NCBI RefSeq assembly: GCF_002699985.1
Contig: NZ_LKBT01000070.1
Coordinates: 182,658 to 246,657 of the forward strand
DNA: 64,000 nucleotides
Direction of reading: 5' to 3'
From: Pseudomonas sp. ICMP 561
GTDB lineage: Bacteria; Pseudomonadota; Gammaproteobacteria; Pseudomonadales; Pseudomonadaceae
Shown here: positions 53,496 to 62,632 of the stretch, piece after piece
How positions within the stretch are numbered: position 1 is the stretch's first letter
Layout: every line of letters starts with the position of its first letter
Notes under the pieces: generated by a model
The model's input: only the letters and a program-made list of their open reading frames with translations
Database searches by the model: none
Told to the model about the DNA's origin: nothing
Made by a program: the position numbers and the translations under genes

Positions 53496-54038
53496 ATGAG
53501 TAACAAAGCCCTGATCGTCATTGATGTGCAGCACTCGTTCCGCCACTCTACCTACTGGTCCGAAACTGACCTCCCGACTTACCTGAAAAACCAGCAAGCG
53601 TTGATTGACGGGTGTGTCCAGCAAGGTATCCCCGTGGTACAAGTCTTCCACGTCGAGGAGCAGGGACACTTCTCTCTGGCGTCAGGTTATGTGAAAACCC
53701 TCGACGAATTGTCCATCAACCCGGATGTGGTCATTCACAAGCGTTTTCACAGCGCGTTCGCTGGCACTCCACTCGCCGCCTGGCTGACTGAAAGACATAT
53801 CAATTCACTGATCATCAGCGGCATCCGCACTGAACAGTGTTGCGAAACCACCACACGGCAAGCCTCAGACAGCGGCTTCTCCGTAGACTTCGTCAGCGAG
53901 GCGACGTTGACTTTCCCCATGACTCACCCACGCAGCGGTCGCACCTACAGCCCCGCAGAGATTCGCGAGCGTACCGAACTGGTGCTGGAAGATCGCTTTG
54001 CCCGGATCGTCACCGTTACCCAGGCGCTCGAAGGTTGA
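53496..54038 (+). CDS. isochorismatase-like cysteine hydrolase
   Basis: 180 residues. The catalytic triad is visible: Asp of ALIVIDVQHSF near 9, Lys of DVVIHKRFHSAF near 87, and Cys of ISGIRTEQCCETT near 116. The enzyme family hydrolyses amides or vinyl ethers (nicotinamide, carbamoyl-sarcosine, isochorismate). It lies four bases upstream of the GlxA-type regulator, which suggests that the regulator controls it. Confidence 0.87.
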   Translation: MSNKALIVIDVQHSFRHSTYWSETDLPTYLKNQQALIDGCVQQGIPVVQVFHVEEQGHFSLASGYVKTLDELSINPDVVIHKRFHSAFAGTPLAAWLTERHINSLIISGIRTEQCCETTTRQASDSGFSVDFVSEATLTFPMTHPRSGRTYSPAEIRERTELVLEDRFARIVTVTQALEG

Positions 54039-54042
54039 AACA

Positions 54043-55017
54043 ATGACGATCCCGGTGCTGTTTGTACTGCTGCCCAATGTGCTGATGCTTGATCTGGCAG
54101 GCCCGGCGGAAGTACTGCGGCTTGCCGCGCAAGGTGAGAGCGAAACAGCGCTGAAGGTTGATCTGCACTACGTCAGCCCGGTTGCGTCGCTGCAATCTTC
54201 AATCGGGTTGCCATTGTCCGGTTTGGCACCACTGCCTGATTCTCTGATGCCGGGGACGTTGGTTGTACTGGTCGGCTCTACCACCGGGACATCACCCGCA
54301 CAGCAGCTTCAGTTCGAGCAGGCCAGCGTGGTCGTCACTGACTGGTTGCAACGGGTATTTGCGCCATCAGGAAACCGGCTGGTGTGCATCTGCGCAGGAG
54401 CGTTGATCGCCGCGAAAGCGGGCCTTCTGGAGGGTCGGCAATGCACGACTCATCACTCTCTGTGCGCCACTTTGCAAACCATTGCACCCAACGCGCGGGT
54501 GCTGGAGAACCGACTGTATGTCACTGACGGGCCGATCAGTTGCAGCGCTGGTGTCACCGCAGGTATCGACCTGATGCTGCATCTGGTCGCAGAGCTGGCG
54601 GGACCGCAACTGGCCTGTTCTGTGGCGCGGGACATGGTGGTGTACATGCGTCGTGGCGGCGCTGACCCGCAACTATCGCCCTGGATTGCCGGGCGCAATC
54701 ATCTGCATCCCGCGCTGCACCGTGTGCAGGACGCAATCACTGCGGCGCCTTGTGACGACTGGAGTGTTACCCGCATGGCGAGCATGGCGTGCACCAGCAG
54801 CCGGCATCTGGCGCGGTTATTTCAAGAGCACGCAGGCATCAGCCCGCTTGATTACCTGCACCGGCTGCGCGTCAGCGTCGCCCGTGAACTACTGGCCCAA
54901 TCGACCCTTGATATGGAAGCGATAGCCGAGCGTGCCGGGTTTGGATCGGCGCGACATTTGCGGCGGATCTGGGGCAAGTATGAGGCCACGCCACCGTCGG
55001 AAAGCCGCTCGGGTTGA
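54043..55017 (+). CDS. GlxA-type AraC regulator with DJ-1/PfpI domain
   Basis: 324 residues from the ATG at 54043; an upstream frame inside the previous gene lacks a ribosome site. The N-terminal DJ-1/PfpI-like domain reads VLFVLLPNVLMLDLAGPAEV and VCICAGALIAAKAGLLEGRQ (with the nucleophile-elbow Cys). The C-terminal AraC domain shows SMACTSSRHLARLFQEHAGI, SPLDYLHRLRVSVARELLAQ and AERAGFGSARHLRRIW. Such regulators often sense small metabolites and activate a neighbouring hydrolase gene. Confidence 0.9.
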   Translation: MTIPVLFVLLPNVLMLDLAGPAEVLRLAAQGESETALKVDLHYVSPVASLQSSIGLPLSGLAPLPDSLMPGTLVVLVGSTTGTSPAQQLQFEQASVVVTDWLQRVFAPSGNRLVCICAGALIAAKAGLLEGRQCTTHHSLCATLQTIAPNARVLENRLYVTDGPISCSAGVTAGIDLMLHLVAELAGPQLACSVARDMVVYMRRGGADPQLSPWIAGRNHLHPALHRVQDAITAAPCDDWSVTRMASMACTSSRHLARLFQEHAGISPLDYLHRLRVSVARELLAQSTLDMEAIAERAGFGSARHLRRIWGKYEATPPSESRSG

Positions 55018-55032
55018 ATTGGAATACTTTTC

Positions 55033-55315
55033 TGTAGGAGTCGCCCCTGTGTCCCTGACACCACGCTGTCGCGCAGCAAACAGAGGACTGGTGGGACCGG
55101 ATTTATCCGGGAAGGCGGCATTCTTGGCGATAAAAATGCTGCGAATGTAATGGCCTCTTCCCGAATAAATTCGGTCCCACCGGTTCTTTGTGAACTCAGA
55201 TAGTTACGTGTTGTTTGATGGGAGCTCACGAGCACCGCGACAGCGTGGTGTCAGGCACTGCTCCCACAGAGTCTACGCAATCCGTAGGACTGGCTTCAGC
55301 CGGGAGGACGTCGGT
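55033..55315. repeat. nested inverted repeats with REPIN core
   Basis: An exact 19-base inverted repeat, CTGACACCACGCTGTCGCG at 55055-55073 and its complement at 55236-55254, encloses a REPIN (GTGGGACCGGATTTATCCGG at 55091 mirrored by CCCGAATAAATTCGGTCCCAC ending 55185, in two parts). Outer TGTAGGAG (55033) and CTCCCACA (55261-55268) complete a larger mirror. A separate REP arm, CGTAGGACTGGCTTCAGCCG, lies at 55283. The gap 55018-55387 holds nothing else. Confidence 0.85.
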
Positions 55316-55387
55316 ACATCCGCTGAACATCCCTGGCCAAAGATGCGGCATCACGGGCTCACGCCAATCCAGCAAAGAGCACGCAGC

Positions 55388-56158
55388 CTACCGAATCTCA
55401 TTGACGTACATGAAGTGCTCAGTACTTGCGCGCTGGTGCGTCATCATCACCGGCGTGGCGGCCTGATCGAAAGACACCGCATCAATGATCATCACCGCAT
55501 GGGGCGCAGTCAGTTCCAGTAACCGGCAATCCTCGTCATTGGCCAGCCCGGCCGTCAGTTGCTCCCGCACAGCGGCAACGCGCAGGCCGTATTGCTCCAG
55601 TAAATAGCGATAGAGCAGCTCCGGCAGTTCGTCCGGGCCAGGGAAATCCGGCACTTTACTGGCCACGATCGTGAACTGCTCGTGCATCGCGGGCACACCA
55701 TCGATGCTGCGTAGACGGTGCAAGCGATAAACCGGGCTTCCCTCTTCAATCAGGAGCTTTTCAGCGTCCTTGGCGTTCGCCTCCCCCAACTGATAATCAA
55801 GCAACACGGTGCGCGATTTCAGCAGCGCGCCTTCCTTATTGTGCAAACGGAAGTACTGGAAGAAATAACGCAGGTTGTGAAGCGGAGCCCAGCCCGTCAC
55901 CACGGTGCCCGTCTTGCGCCGACGCATCAGCATCCCTTCGGACACCAGCTCGGCCAACGCGCGGCGGATGGTGCCGACTGAAACGCCGAAATCGGCCGCC
56001 AAAGCATTCTCACTGGGTATGACCGTGCCGCTGGCCCATTCGCCGAGAAGGATCGCCTCGGAGATGTGCCGTTTGACAACCTCATAAAGGGGCGCGCTGT
56101 CGTTTTCGCTCAATCGCGAGAAATTCACAGGTGCAGGCGGCGGGTTGTTGTCTGTCAT
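55388..56158 (-). CDS. GntR-family regulator (HutC/UTRA type)
   Basis: 256 residues. The winged helix lies at about 22-85 (APLYEVVKRHISEAILLGEW; PSENALAADFGVSVGTIRRA; LAELVSEGMLMRRRKTGTVV). A UTRA effector-binding domain follows (YRLHRLRSIDGVPAMHEQFT; GLRVAAVREQLTAGLANDED). AAGGAAAAAAG precedes the ATG. It is divergent from the peptide-uptake operon with 70 bases between the starts and should regulate it and itself. Confidence 0.9.
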   Translation of the reverse strand: MTDNNPPPAPVNFSRLSENDSAPLYEVVKRHISEAILLGEWASGTVIPSENALAADFGVSVGTIRRALAELVSEGMLMRRRKTGTVVTGWAPLHNLRYFFQYFRLHNKEGALLKSRTVLLDYQLGEANAKDAEKLLIEEGSPVYRLHRLRSIDGVPAMHEQFTIVASKVPDFPGPDELPELLYRYLLEQYGLRVAAVREQLTAGLANDEDCRLLELTAPHAVMIIDAVSFDQAATPVMMTHQRASTEHFMYVNEIR

Positions 56159-56194
56159 CTTTTTTCCTTGACGGGCCGTGCATGGATACTTAAC

Positions 56195-56208
56195 TATAAA
56201 CTATATAG
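56195..56208. promoter_or_regulatory. candidate GntR operator
   Basis: TATAAACTATATAG, ending in the perfect palindrome CTATATAG (56201-56208), lies in the 70-base space between the divergent GntR and M20 genes. Small AT-rich palindromes are usual for HutC-type regulators. A TTGACG box at 56168 may be part of the M20 promoter. Confidence 0.35.
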
Positions 56209-56228
56209 AAATACATCGAGAGCGAAAA

Positions 56229-57533
56229 ATGACGACGAATGCGGCGCTGAAACAGGCACTCGAGTCGATCGAGGCGGATCATGATTCGCTCATCCACGAT
56301 CTGCAACGCATGATCGCGGTAGACACCTGTTTTCCTCCGGGGGCGGGCTACGGCGCGTTCGCCGACCTCATGGATGAGTTGGTCGCGCCGTTAGGGATGG
56401 AAACGCGCCGCGTCACAGTGCCCGAAGCACTGTGGCAGACCCGCAGCGGCGAAGCCTATGGCGAACGCATCAATGTTGTCGCTCGCCAGACCGGCGATCA
56501 GGAAGTCTGCAGCCTATATTTCCATGTCGATACCGTACCGCCGGGCGACGGCTGGACTCAGCCACCGCTGCAACTGACCGAGGTCGGAGGCAAACTTATT
56601 GGCCGCGGCACTGCTGACATGAAAGGCAGCATCGCCTCTACCCTCGCCGCCTTGCGCGCTGCCCAGCGTTTCAATTTGCCGCTGCGCTATTGCCCATCGT
56701 TGTTGCTGTGCACTGACGAAGAAGGCGGTTTGTACCCAGGCATCCGTTACCTGGCCGAACAACAACTGGTCGAAGGCCACATCCTCAGCTTCAACGGCGG
56801 CGCAGCACCCCGGATCTGGGCGGGCTGCTTTGGCAGTATCGATCTGAAGATAACGGTCAAAGGCCGCTCCTCGCACTCCGGTGAGCCGGTCAATGCAATC
56901 AATGCCATTGAACAGAGCCTGCCGCTGCTTAATGCGCTGCACAGCCTGAAGCTCGACGTGCAAAAACGAGCCTGGCCGATGCCCTCGCCGCCGCATTACA
57001 ACGGCGCCCCGCTGATTTCACGCATGACTCTGGCCGCCGCCCACGGTGGCAGCAAGGGATCAACTGTCCCCGCGCAGTTCGAGATTCTGATCAATCGCCG
57101 CTATGCGCCACAGGAGCCTTACGAACAGGTCATGGCTGAGTTGAAAAACTGCATTGAGAGCGCCATGGCAGATAGCGAAGCACTGTCCGTCGAGCATGAA
57201 GTAATTGGTCATCTGGCTCCGGTGGCCGAACCTACAGGTCCCCACTGGCCACGTTGGCAGGCTGCGCTGGGCGTTGGCTTCGGGTTCACCCCGGAGCAGT
57301 TTCAGTGCTATGGCTCGTCGAGCAGTTCCGACATGGGCTGGGTGCAGCAAGCCGGGATTCAGGAGATTCTGCTGGGTGGACTGATCCGCCCGGAAAGCCG
57401 TATTCATGCTGCGGACGAGTACACCACACGCAGCGACCTGGTGGCTCTGGCGCAGTCGATTCTGGCCTATCTGGCCGCTGATTTCGATTCGCCGGATTCT
57501 TTTGAATCACCCGCTGAATCACCCGCTGACTGA
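56229..57533 (+). CDS. M20-family metallohydrolase (ArgE/DapE type)
   Basis: 434 residues from the ATG at 56229 with GAGAGCG upstream. The zinc ligands are in place: His of LYFHVDTVPPGDGW near 97, bridging Asp of GRGTADMKGS near 131, Glu pair of CTDEEGGLYPG near 165 and a C-terminal His (IHAADEYT). The dimerisation domain is in the middle (WAGCFGSIDLKITVKGRSSH). It removes an acyl or aminoacyl group from an amino-acid derivative. It is the first gene of a uptake-and-hydrolysis unit that includes a peptide-type ABC transporter. Confidence 0.88.
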   Translation: MTTNAALKQALESIEADHDSLIHDLQRMIAVDTCFPPGAGYGAFADLMDELVAPLGMETRRVTVPEALWQTRSGEAYGERINVVARQTGDQEVCSLYFHVDTVPPGDGWTQPPLQLTEVGGKLIGRGTADMKGSIASTLAALRAAQRFNLPLRYCPSLLLCTDEEGGLYPGIRYLAEQQLVEGHILSFNGGAAPRIWAGCFGSIDLKITVKGRSSHSGEPVNAINAIEQSLPLLNALHSLKLDVQKRAWPMPSPPHYNGAPLISRMTLAAAHGGSKGSTVPAQFEILINRRYAPQEPYEQVMAELKNCIESAMADSEALSVEHEVIGHLAPVAEPTGPHWPRWQAALGVGFGFTPEQFQCYGSSSSSDMGWVQQAGIQEILLGGLIRPESRIHAADEYTTRSDLVALAQSILAYLAADFDSPDSFESPAESPAD

Positions 57534-57625
57534 ACACTGGAAACACCGAAGACCGGCATCAAGACTGGTTATCGGCTTTTTACCTGGCTGCCCTATGCCC
57601 ACTCATTGCTAAGTGAAGTATCGCC

Positions 57626-59197
57626 ATGACTAACGTTTTCAGGCTCAACCGTCGTCGTTTTCTGACCACCTCCGCCATCGTTACCGGCGCGGCCATGCTG
57701 CCGTTTTCCAGCACGCTATGGGCTGCGGCGGCTGCACGCAAAGGCGGCACGCTGCGTATCAGCGTCGACCAGGCGGTGGGCATGCTCAACCCGCTGTTGG
57801 CACGGGTTAACCCCGAATATCTGCTCAGCGAACTGCTTTATAACGGTCTGACCCGCCTGAGCCAGGACATGCAGGCCGAACCGGATCTGGCGCAATCCTG
57901 GAGCCACAACGATACGCTGACCGAATGGACCTTTACGTTGCGCAGCAACCTGCGATTCCACGACGGCAGCGCCTGCACCGCCAAGGACGTCGCCGCCAGC
58001 CTGCAAGCGATCCTTGATCCCAAAACCGCTTCGCCCGGCCTGCGCAACATCGGCCCGATTCAAACTGTCGAAGCGCTGGATGACCTGCGCGTCAAAATCA
58101 CCACCAGCGCCCCGTATGCCGACCTGCCAGTGAGCCTGGCCTACCCGGACGCCAAGATCGTCCCGGCCGCCATCGTGCAAGGCGACCTGGCTCGACTGTC
58201 CCGCGAAGCGGTGGGCACCGGTCCGTTCAAGCTGGTGTCGTTCGAACCGGAACGCATGGTCGTGGTTGCCCGCAACGAACACTTCTATGACCCGGAGCGC
58301 CCGCATCTGGATCGTATTGAAATCCGCGTCTATCCCGATCCGTCCGCGGAAAGCTCGGCGCTGATGTCAGGCGACATTGACCTGATGCTCTCGGCGCAAG
58401 CCACAGAGTTCAGCCGTCTCAGTGCTGCCAGCGGCGTAAAAGGCCTCCGCGTCCCGTCCGGGCAGTTCCTGAATATCAACATGGCGTGCGATCAGCCACC
58501 GTTCAACGATGTGCGGGTTCGTCAGGCGCTGTCTCTTTGCGTCGACCGCGCTGCCCTCGTGGATTTTGTGGCGGAAGGTTTTGGGACTCCTGGCAATGAC
58601 ACCCCGCTCAATGCTGCTTATCGCTACCACAGCGATATCGCGTTGCGAGAGGCCAATATCGATCAGGCCAAGAAACTGCTGGCCGACGCCGGTTATCCCA
58701 ATGGTCTGGACATCACGCTGGTGGCTTCGGACAAACCGTCCACCCGTACTCAACTGGGTATTGCTGTGCGCGAAATGGCCAAGCCAGCCGGCTTCAACAT
58801 CAATGTTGCGACCATGGCCAACAGCACTTATCTGGATCAGGTCTGGAAGAAAGGCAATTTCTACGTCGGCTTCTACAACATGCAGCCTTCCGCCGACGCG
58901 GTGTTCTCGCTGCTGTACACCTCGAATGCCGCCTGGAATGAAACCCGCTGGAACAACGCCGATTTCGACGCAGCAGTGACTGCAGCCCGTGGCACCGATG
59001 ACCCGGTCAAGCGCGCCGCCCTGTACGCCACCGCGCAGAAACTGATGCACGAGCAGGTGCCTTCGCTGATTCCGACGTTCTTCGATGTGCTGGCCGCGCA
59101 ACGCAACTACGTTCAGGGCTACCAGTTGCACCCACGCGGTGCAGTGTTCCGGCTCGACCAGGCGTGGCTGGACGACAGCGCGCCCAAGCGTGGATGA
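57626..59197 (+). CDS. peptide-type ABC transporter binding protein (Tat signal)
   Basis: 523 residues. The N-terminus NRRRFLTTSAIVTGAAMLPF is a twin-arginine signal. The mature part is a family-5 (DppA/OppA-like) binder: SELLYNGLTRLSQDMQAEPD, LAQSWSHNDTLTEWTFTLRS, RFHDGSACTAKDVAASLQAI, GTGPFKLVSFEPERMVVVAR and FNDVRVRQALSLCVDRAALV. It lies 92 bases after the M20 gene and 15 bases before the first permease gene. The ligand is probably a peptide or an acylated amino acid. Confidence 0.92.
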   Translation: MTNVFRLNRRRFLTTSAIVTGAAMLPFSSTLWAAAAARKGGTLRISVDQAVGMLNPLLARVNPEYLLSELLYNGLTRLSQDMQAEPDLAQSWSHNDTLTEWTFTLRSNLRFHDGSACTAKDVAASLQAILDPKTASPGLRNIGPIQTVEALDDLRVKITTSAPYADLPVSLAYPDAKIVPAAIVQGDLARLSREAVGTGPFKLVSFEPERMVVVARNEHFYDPERPHLDRIEIRVYPDPSAESSALMSGDIDLMLSAQATEFSRLSAASGVKGLRVPSGQFLNINMACDQPPFNDVRVRQALSLCVDRAALVDFVAEGFGTPGNDTPLNAAYRYHSDIALREANIDQAKKLLADAGYPNGLDITLVASDKPSTRTQLGIAVREMAKPAGFNINVATMANSTYLDQVWKKGNFYVGFYNMQPSADAVFSLLYTSNAAWNETRWNNADFDAAVTAARGTDDPVKRAALYATAQKLMHEQVPSLIPTFFDVLAAQRNYVQGYQLHPRGAVFRLDQAWLDDSAPKRG

Positions 59198-59212
59198 ACC
59201 GAGGATAAACCT

Positions 59213-60160
59213 GTGACTGCTGCTTATCTGACCAAGCGTTTGCTGTTGGTCGTGTACACCCTGCTGATCGTTTCACTGCTGGTCTTTGCCATCACGCAAC
59301 TGCTCCCGGCAGATGCAGCGGTGACGTTGCTGGGCCAGAACGCCACGCCTGAAGCCCTTGAAGCGCTGCGTGCCAGGCTTGGGCTGGATCAGCCCGCCTG
59401 GCTGCAATTCAGTCACTGGTTGATGGGGGTTCTGCAAGGCGACCTGGGTGTGTCAATGCGCAACGGCCAGCCGGTACTCGGTTCACTGCTTGATGCGCTG
59501 GGCCGCTCATTATTGCTGGCAAGCTGCTCGTTGCTGCTGATGCTGGCGGTGGCGATTCCGCTGGGAATCATCGCCGCTGTGCGCCGAGGACGTCCGGTGG
59601 ACCTGATCATCGGCGTGCTGTCGTACATCGGCGTGTCGTTGCCCGAGTTCGTCACGGCCACGCTGCTGGTTCTGCTGTTCGCTGATTTCTGGCAACTGCT
59701 ACCGGCGACCGGCTATGTGCCGCTGGGCGATAACGTCGTGGAAGGCATTCGCCACCTGATTCTGCCGACGCTGACAGTGTCGATGATCATGGTCGCCCAC
59801 GTCTCGCGCATGGTGCGCTCGGAAATGATCGACGTTCTGGAAACCGACTATATACGCGCCGCACGCCTCAAAGGCCTCACGCGGCGGCGGGTATTGCTGC
59901 GTCATGCGCTGCGCAACGGCTTGTTGCCGACCATCACCATTGTCGCGCTGGACGTGGGCTACCTGCTGGGCGGCATTGTCGTAGTCGAGGAGATTTTCAA
60001 CATTCCCGGCATCGGCCGCGAATTGCTGGTAGCAGTCGCCGCTCGCGACTTGCCGGCCATTCAGGGCGGTGTGTTGATCCTCGCCGCTACTTATTGCGTG
60101 GTCAACTTTGTGGCTGACCTGACCTATGCCTATCTCGACCGGCGAATTCAATATGCGTAA
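59213..60160 (+). CDS. ABC transporter permease (DppB-like)
   Basis: 315 residues from a GTG at 59213 with GAGGATAAACC upstream. Six membrane spans. The standard DppB opening (TKRLLLVVYTLLIVSLLVFA; ITQLLPADAA) and the EAA-type loop RAARLKGLTRRRVLLRHALR near 220 are present. It pairs with the next permease to make the membrane channel of the transporter. Confidence 0.92.
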   Translation: MTAAYLTKRLLLVVYTLLIVSLLVFAITQLLPADAAVTLLGQNATPEALEALRARLGLDQPAWLQFSHWLMGVLQGDLGVSMRNGQPVLGSLLDALGRSLLLASCSLLLMLAVAIPLGIIAAVRRGRPVDLIIGVLSYIGVSLPEFVTATLLVLLFADFWQLLPATGYVPLGDNVVEGIRHLILPTLTVSMIMVAHVSRMVRSEMIDVLETDYIRAARLKGLTRRRVLLRHALRNGLLPTITIVALDVGYLLGGIVVVEEIFNIPGIGRELLVAVAARDLPAIQGGVLILAATYCVVNFVADLTYAYLDRRIQYA

Positions 60161-60986
60161 TGTTTTCTACCGGCTGCTGACAACGCCGCAAGGCTTGCTG
60201 GGCAGTCTTATTTTGCTGCTGGCGGTGGTGCTGGTCATTGCTGGGCCCGCGCTGGCCCCGTTCGACCCGGAAGCCATTTCAATTCTCACCCGCTACAAAG
60301 CACCCAGCCTGACGCACTGGCTGGGTACCGACCAGATGGGCCGCGACATCCTCAGTCGTGTACTGGTCGGGGCTCAGGCAACGATCTCGCTGTCAGTGTT
60401 TGCTACCGCCATGGCGATGCTCATCGGCGCATTACTGGGCACTGTCAGCGGTTACCTCGGCGGTCGCGTCGACGAAGCACTGATGCGAACGCTGGATGCG
60501 GTGATGGCAATCCCCACGCTGTTATTTGCAATGCTGATTGTCAGCACGCTCGGCAAAAGCGATTTCAATGCGGTACTGGCGATCACCATTGCCTTCGTGC
60601 CAGGCATGGCGCGTATCGCCCGCAGCGTGGCCCTCGCAGCCCGCCGCCAGGACTACGTCAATGCCGCAATCGCCCGAGGTGAATCCACCGCCTACATCGT
60701 GGTGCGGGAAATGCTGCCCAATATCGTCGCGCCGATCATCGTCGAAGCGACCATTCGCGTGGCCTTCGCAATCATGCTGTTTGCCACCTTGAGTTTCCTC
60801 GGCCTTGGCGCGCAACCGCCCCAGCCTGAATGGGGGCTGATGGTTGCCGAAGCGCGGCGCTATTTCTTCCAGGCTCCATGGATGATGCTGATGCCGGGCC
60901 TGGCAATTGCCATCATTGCAATCGGCTTCAATCTGCTGGGCGATGGCTTGCGCGATGCCCTTAATCCCAAGGGGCAGCGCTCATGA
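60153..60986 (+). CDS. ABC transporter permease (DppC-like)
   Basis: 277 residues from the ATG at 60153, overlapping the previous gene by eight bases. Membrane spans begin with LLGSLILLLAVVLVIAGPAL. LGTDQMGRDILSRVLVGAQA near 58 and the EAA loop DYVNAAIARGESTAYIVVRE near 166 are typical of DppC. Its stop overlaps the ATPase start by four bases. Confidence 0.92.
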   Translation: MRNVFYRLLTTPQGLLGSLILLLAVVLVIAGPALAPFDPEAISILTRYKAPSLTHWLGTDQMGRDILSRVLVGAQATISLSVFATAMAMLIGALLGTVSGYLGGRVDEALMRTLDAVMAIPTLLFAMLIVSTLGKSDFNAVLAITIAFVPGMARIARSVALAARRQDYVNAAIARGESTAYIVVREMLPNIVAPIIVEATIRVAFAIMLFATLSFLGLGAQPPQPEWGLMVAEARRYFFQAPWMMLMPGLAIAIIAIGFNLLGDGLRDALNPKGQRS

Positions 60987-62632
60987 GTACGGTTTTGCAA
61001 GTGGCTGATTACAGCCTCGACTATCAATTGCCCACGGGCGCCCTGAACGTCCTGCAAAACATTGATTTCAGTGTTGCAGCCGGCGAAGTCGTCGGGTTGG
61101 TCGGTGAGTCCGGTTCAGGCAAGACCACCCTCGGCTGGGCAATCATGCGTTATCTGGCCAGCAATGCCCGGGAAATGGGCGGCAGCATCAGCCTGCAAGG
61201 TGAGAACCTGCTGCAAATGCCTCAACGTGACGTAGAGAAGCTGCGTGGCGGTCGCCTGGGCATGATTTTTCAAGACCCTAGCGCGTCGCTTAATCCAACC
61301 CTCAGCCTCGGCGAGCAAGTGGTCGAAGTTCTGACCCGCCATCGGGATCTGGGCTATCGCGAGGCCTGGGCCTTGGGCGAACAGTTGTTGGCCGACGTTG
61401 ATCTCAAAGACCCGGCTGCGATGATGAAGCGCTTCCCCCACGAAGCGTCCGGTGGTGAGAAGCAACGTGTGCTGATCGCAACCGCCTTCGCCTGTCGCCC
61501 GCAGTGCCTGATTTTCGATGAGCCGACCACGGCACTCGACGTGATCAGCTCCGCGCAGATCCTGCAGTTGTTTCGCCGTCTGCGTGAAGAAACCGGTGTT
61601 GCTTCTTTATATATCTCCCATGACCTGGCGCTGGTGTCGCGCGTTGCGGACCGGGTGTGCGTGCTCAATCAGGGGCGCATCGTCGAACAGGCTCGTGGCG
61701 GACGCATTTTCAGCGCCCCAAGTGATCCTTACACGCAACGTCTGGTGGCGGCTGTTCCGGCTGCGGACAAACGTCTGCTGGATGAAAAGAGATCCGTCGG
61801 CCCCGCACTGTTGCAAGTCAGCGACCTCAACGTCCGCTACGGGCGGCCAAGCTTGCTGGACAGTCTGCTGCGGCGTAAATCCGTGCCGTCCATGGGCGCC
61901 CGCGACATGAACCTGAGCATGGCGCGGGGCGAAATTCTCGGCATCATCGGCGAGTCCGGCTCGGGTAAATCAACCCTCGCCAAGGCCCTGACTGGCTTGA
62001 CGCCGTTTACCGGCACTGTGTATTTCGACGGCAAACCGATCTGCGGCCCTGCGCAAATGGATCGCGATTACCGGCGCAAGGTGCAGATCATCTTTCAGCA
62101 CCCGGACGCCTCGCTTAATCCACGACAGACGATTGGCCAGATCCTATCCCGACCGCTGCGTCTGTATGGCTTGAACGAAGGAGAAACCGAAGCGGAGGCG
62201 ATCGCACGCCTGCTCCGCGAAGTGCGTTTGCCAGAAGACTTTGCCACTCGCCATCCCCACGAGTTGTCGGGTGGACAAAAACAGCGTGTAGCCATCGCCC
62301 GCGCGTTTGCCGCCCGCCCTGAACTGGTGATCTGCGATGAAATCACCGCCGCGCTGGACGTCTCGGTGCAGGCCACGGTGATCGAACTGCTACTGGAGCT
62401 GCGCCGTCAGCATGGGACCGCGTACCTGTTCATCACCCATGACCTCAATTTGATCAGGCAGATAGCCCACCGGATTGCCGTGATGTACCGCGGTGATCTG
62501 CTGGAAATTCTGCCCGCCGTGGGCATGGCTGCTCAGGCAACCCACCCTTATACCCGCGCCCTGCTCGACGCAGTGCCGCAGCCTTTGAATGAATTGGAGC
62601 GCATTGATGAAGAGCCACAGCATGACGCCTGA
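60983..62632 (+). CDS. fused double ABC ATPase (DppD-DppF-like)
   Basis: 549 residues with two complete nucleotide-binding domains. First: Walker A GESGSGKTT near 42-50, signature SGGEKQR near 157, Walker B LIFDEPT near 175. Second: Walker A GESGSGKST near 321-329, signature LSGGQKQR near 427, Walker B LVICDEIT near 449 (Ile for the usual Pro). Fusion of the two ATPases in one chain is common in this transporter class. It powers import with the permeases upstream. Confidence 0.92.
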   Translation: MSTVLQVADYSLDYQLPTGALNVLQNIDFSVAAGEVVGLVGESGSGKTTLGWAIMRYLASNAREMGGSISLQGENLLQMPQRDVEKLRGGRLGMIFQDPSASLNPTLSLGEQVVEVLTRHRDLGYREAWALGEQLLADVDLKDPAAMMKRFPHEASGGEKQRVLIATAFACRPQCLIFDEPTTALDVISSAQILQLFRRLREETGVASLYISHDLALVSRVADRVCVLNQGRIVEQARGGRIFSAPSDPYTQRLVAAVPAADKRLLDEKRSVGPALLQVSDLNVRYGRPSLLDSLLRRKSVPSMGARDMNLSMARGEILGIIGESGSGKSTLAKALTGLTPFTGTVYFDGKPICGPAQMDRDYRRKVQIIFQHPDASLNPRQTIGQILSRPLRLYGLNEGETEAEAIARLLREVRLPEDFATRHPHELSGGQKQRVAIARAFAARPELVICDEITAALDVSVQATVIELLLELRRQHGTAYLFITHDLNLIRQIAHRIAVMYRGDLLEILPAVGMAAQATHPYTRALLDAVPQPLNELERIDEEPQHDA

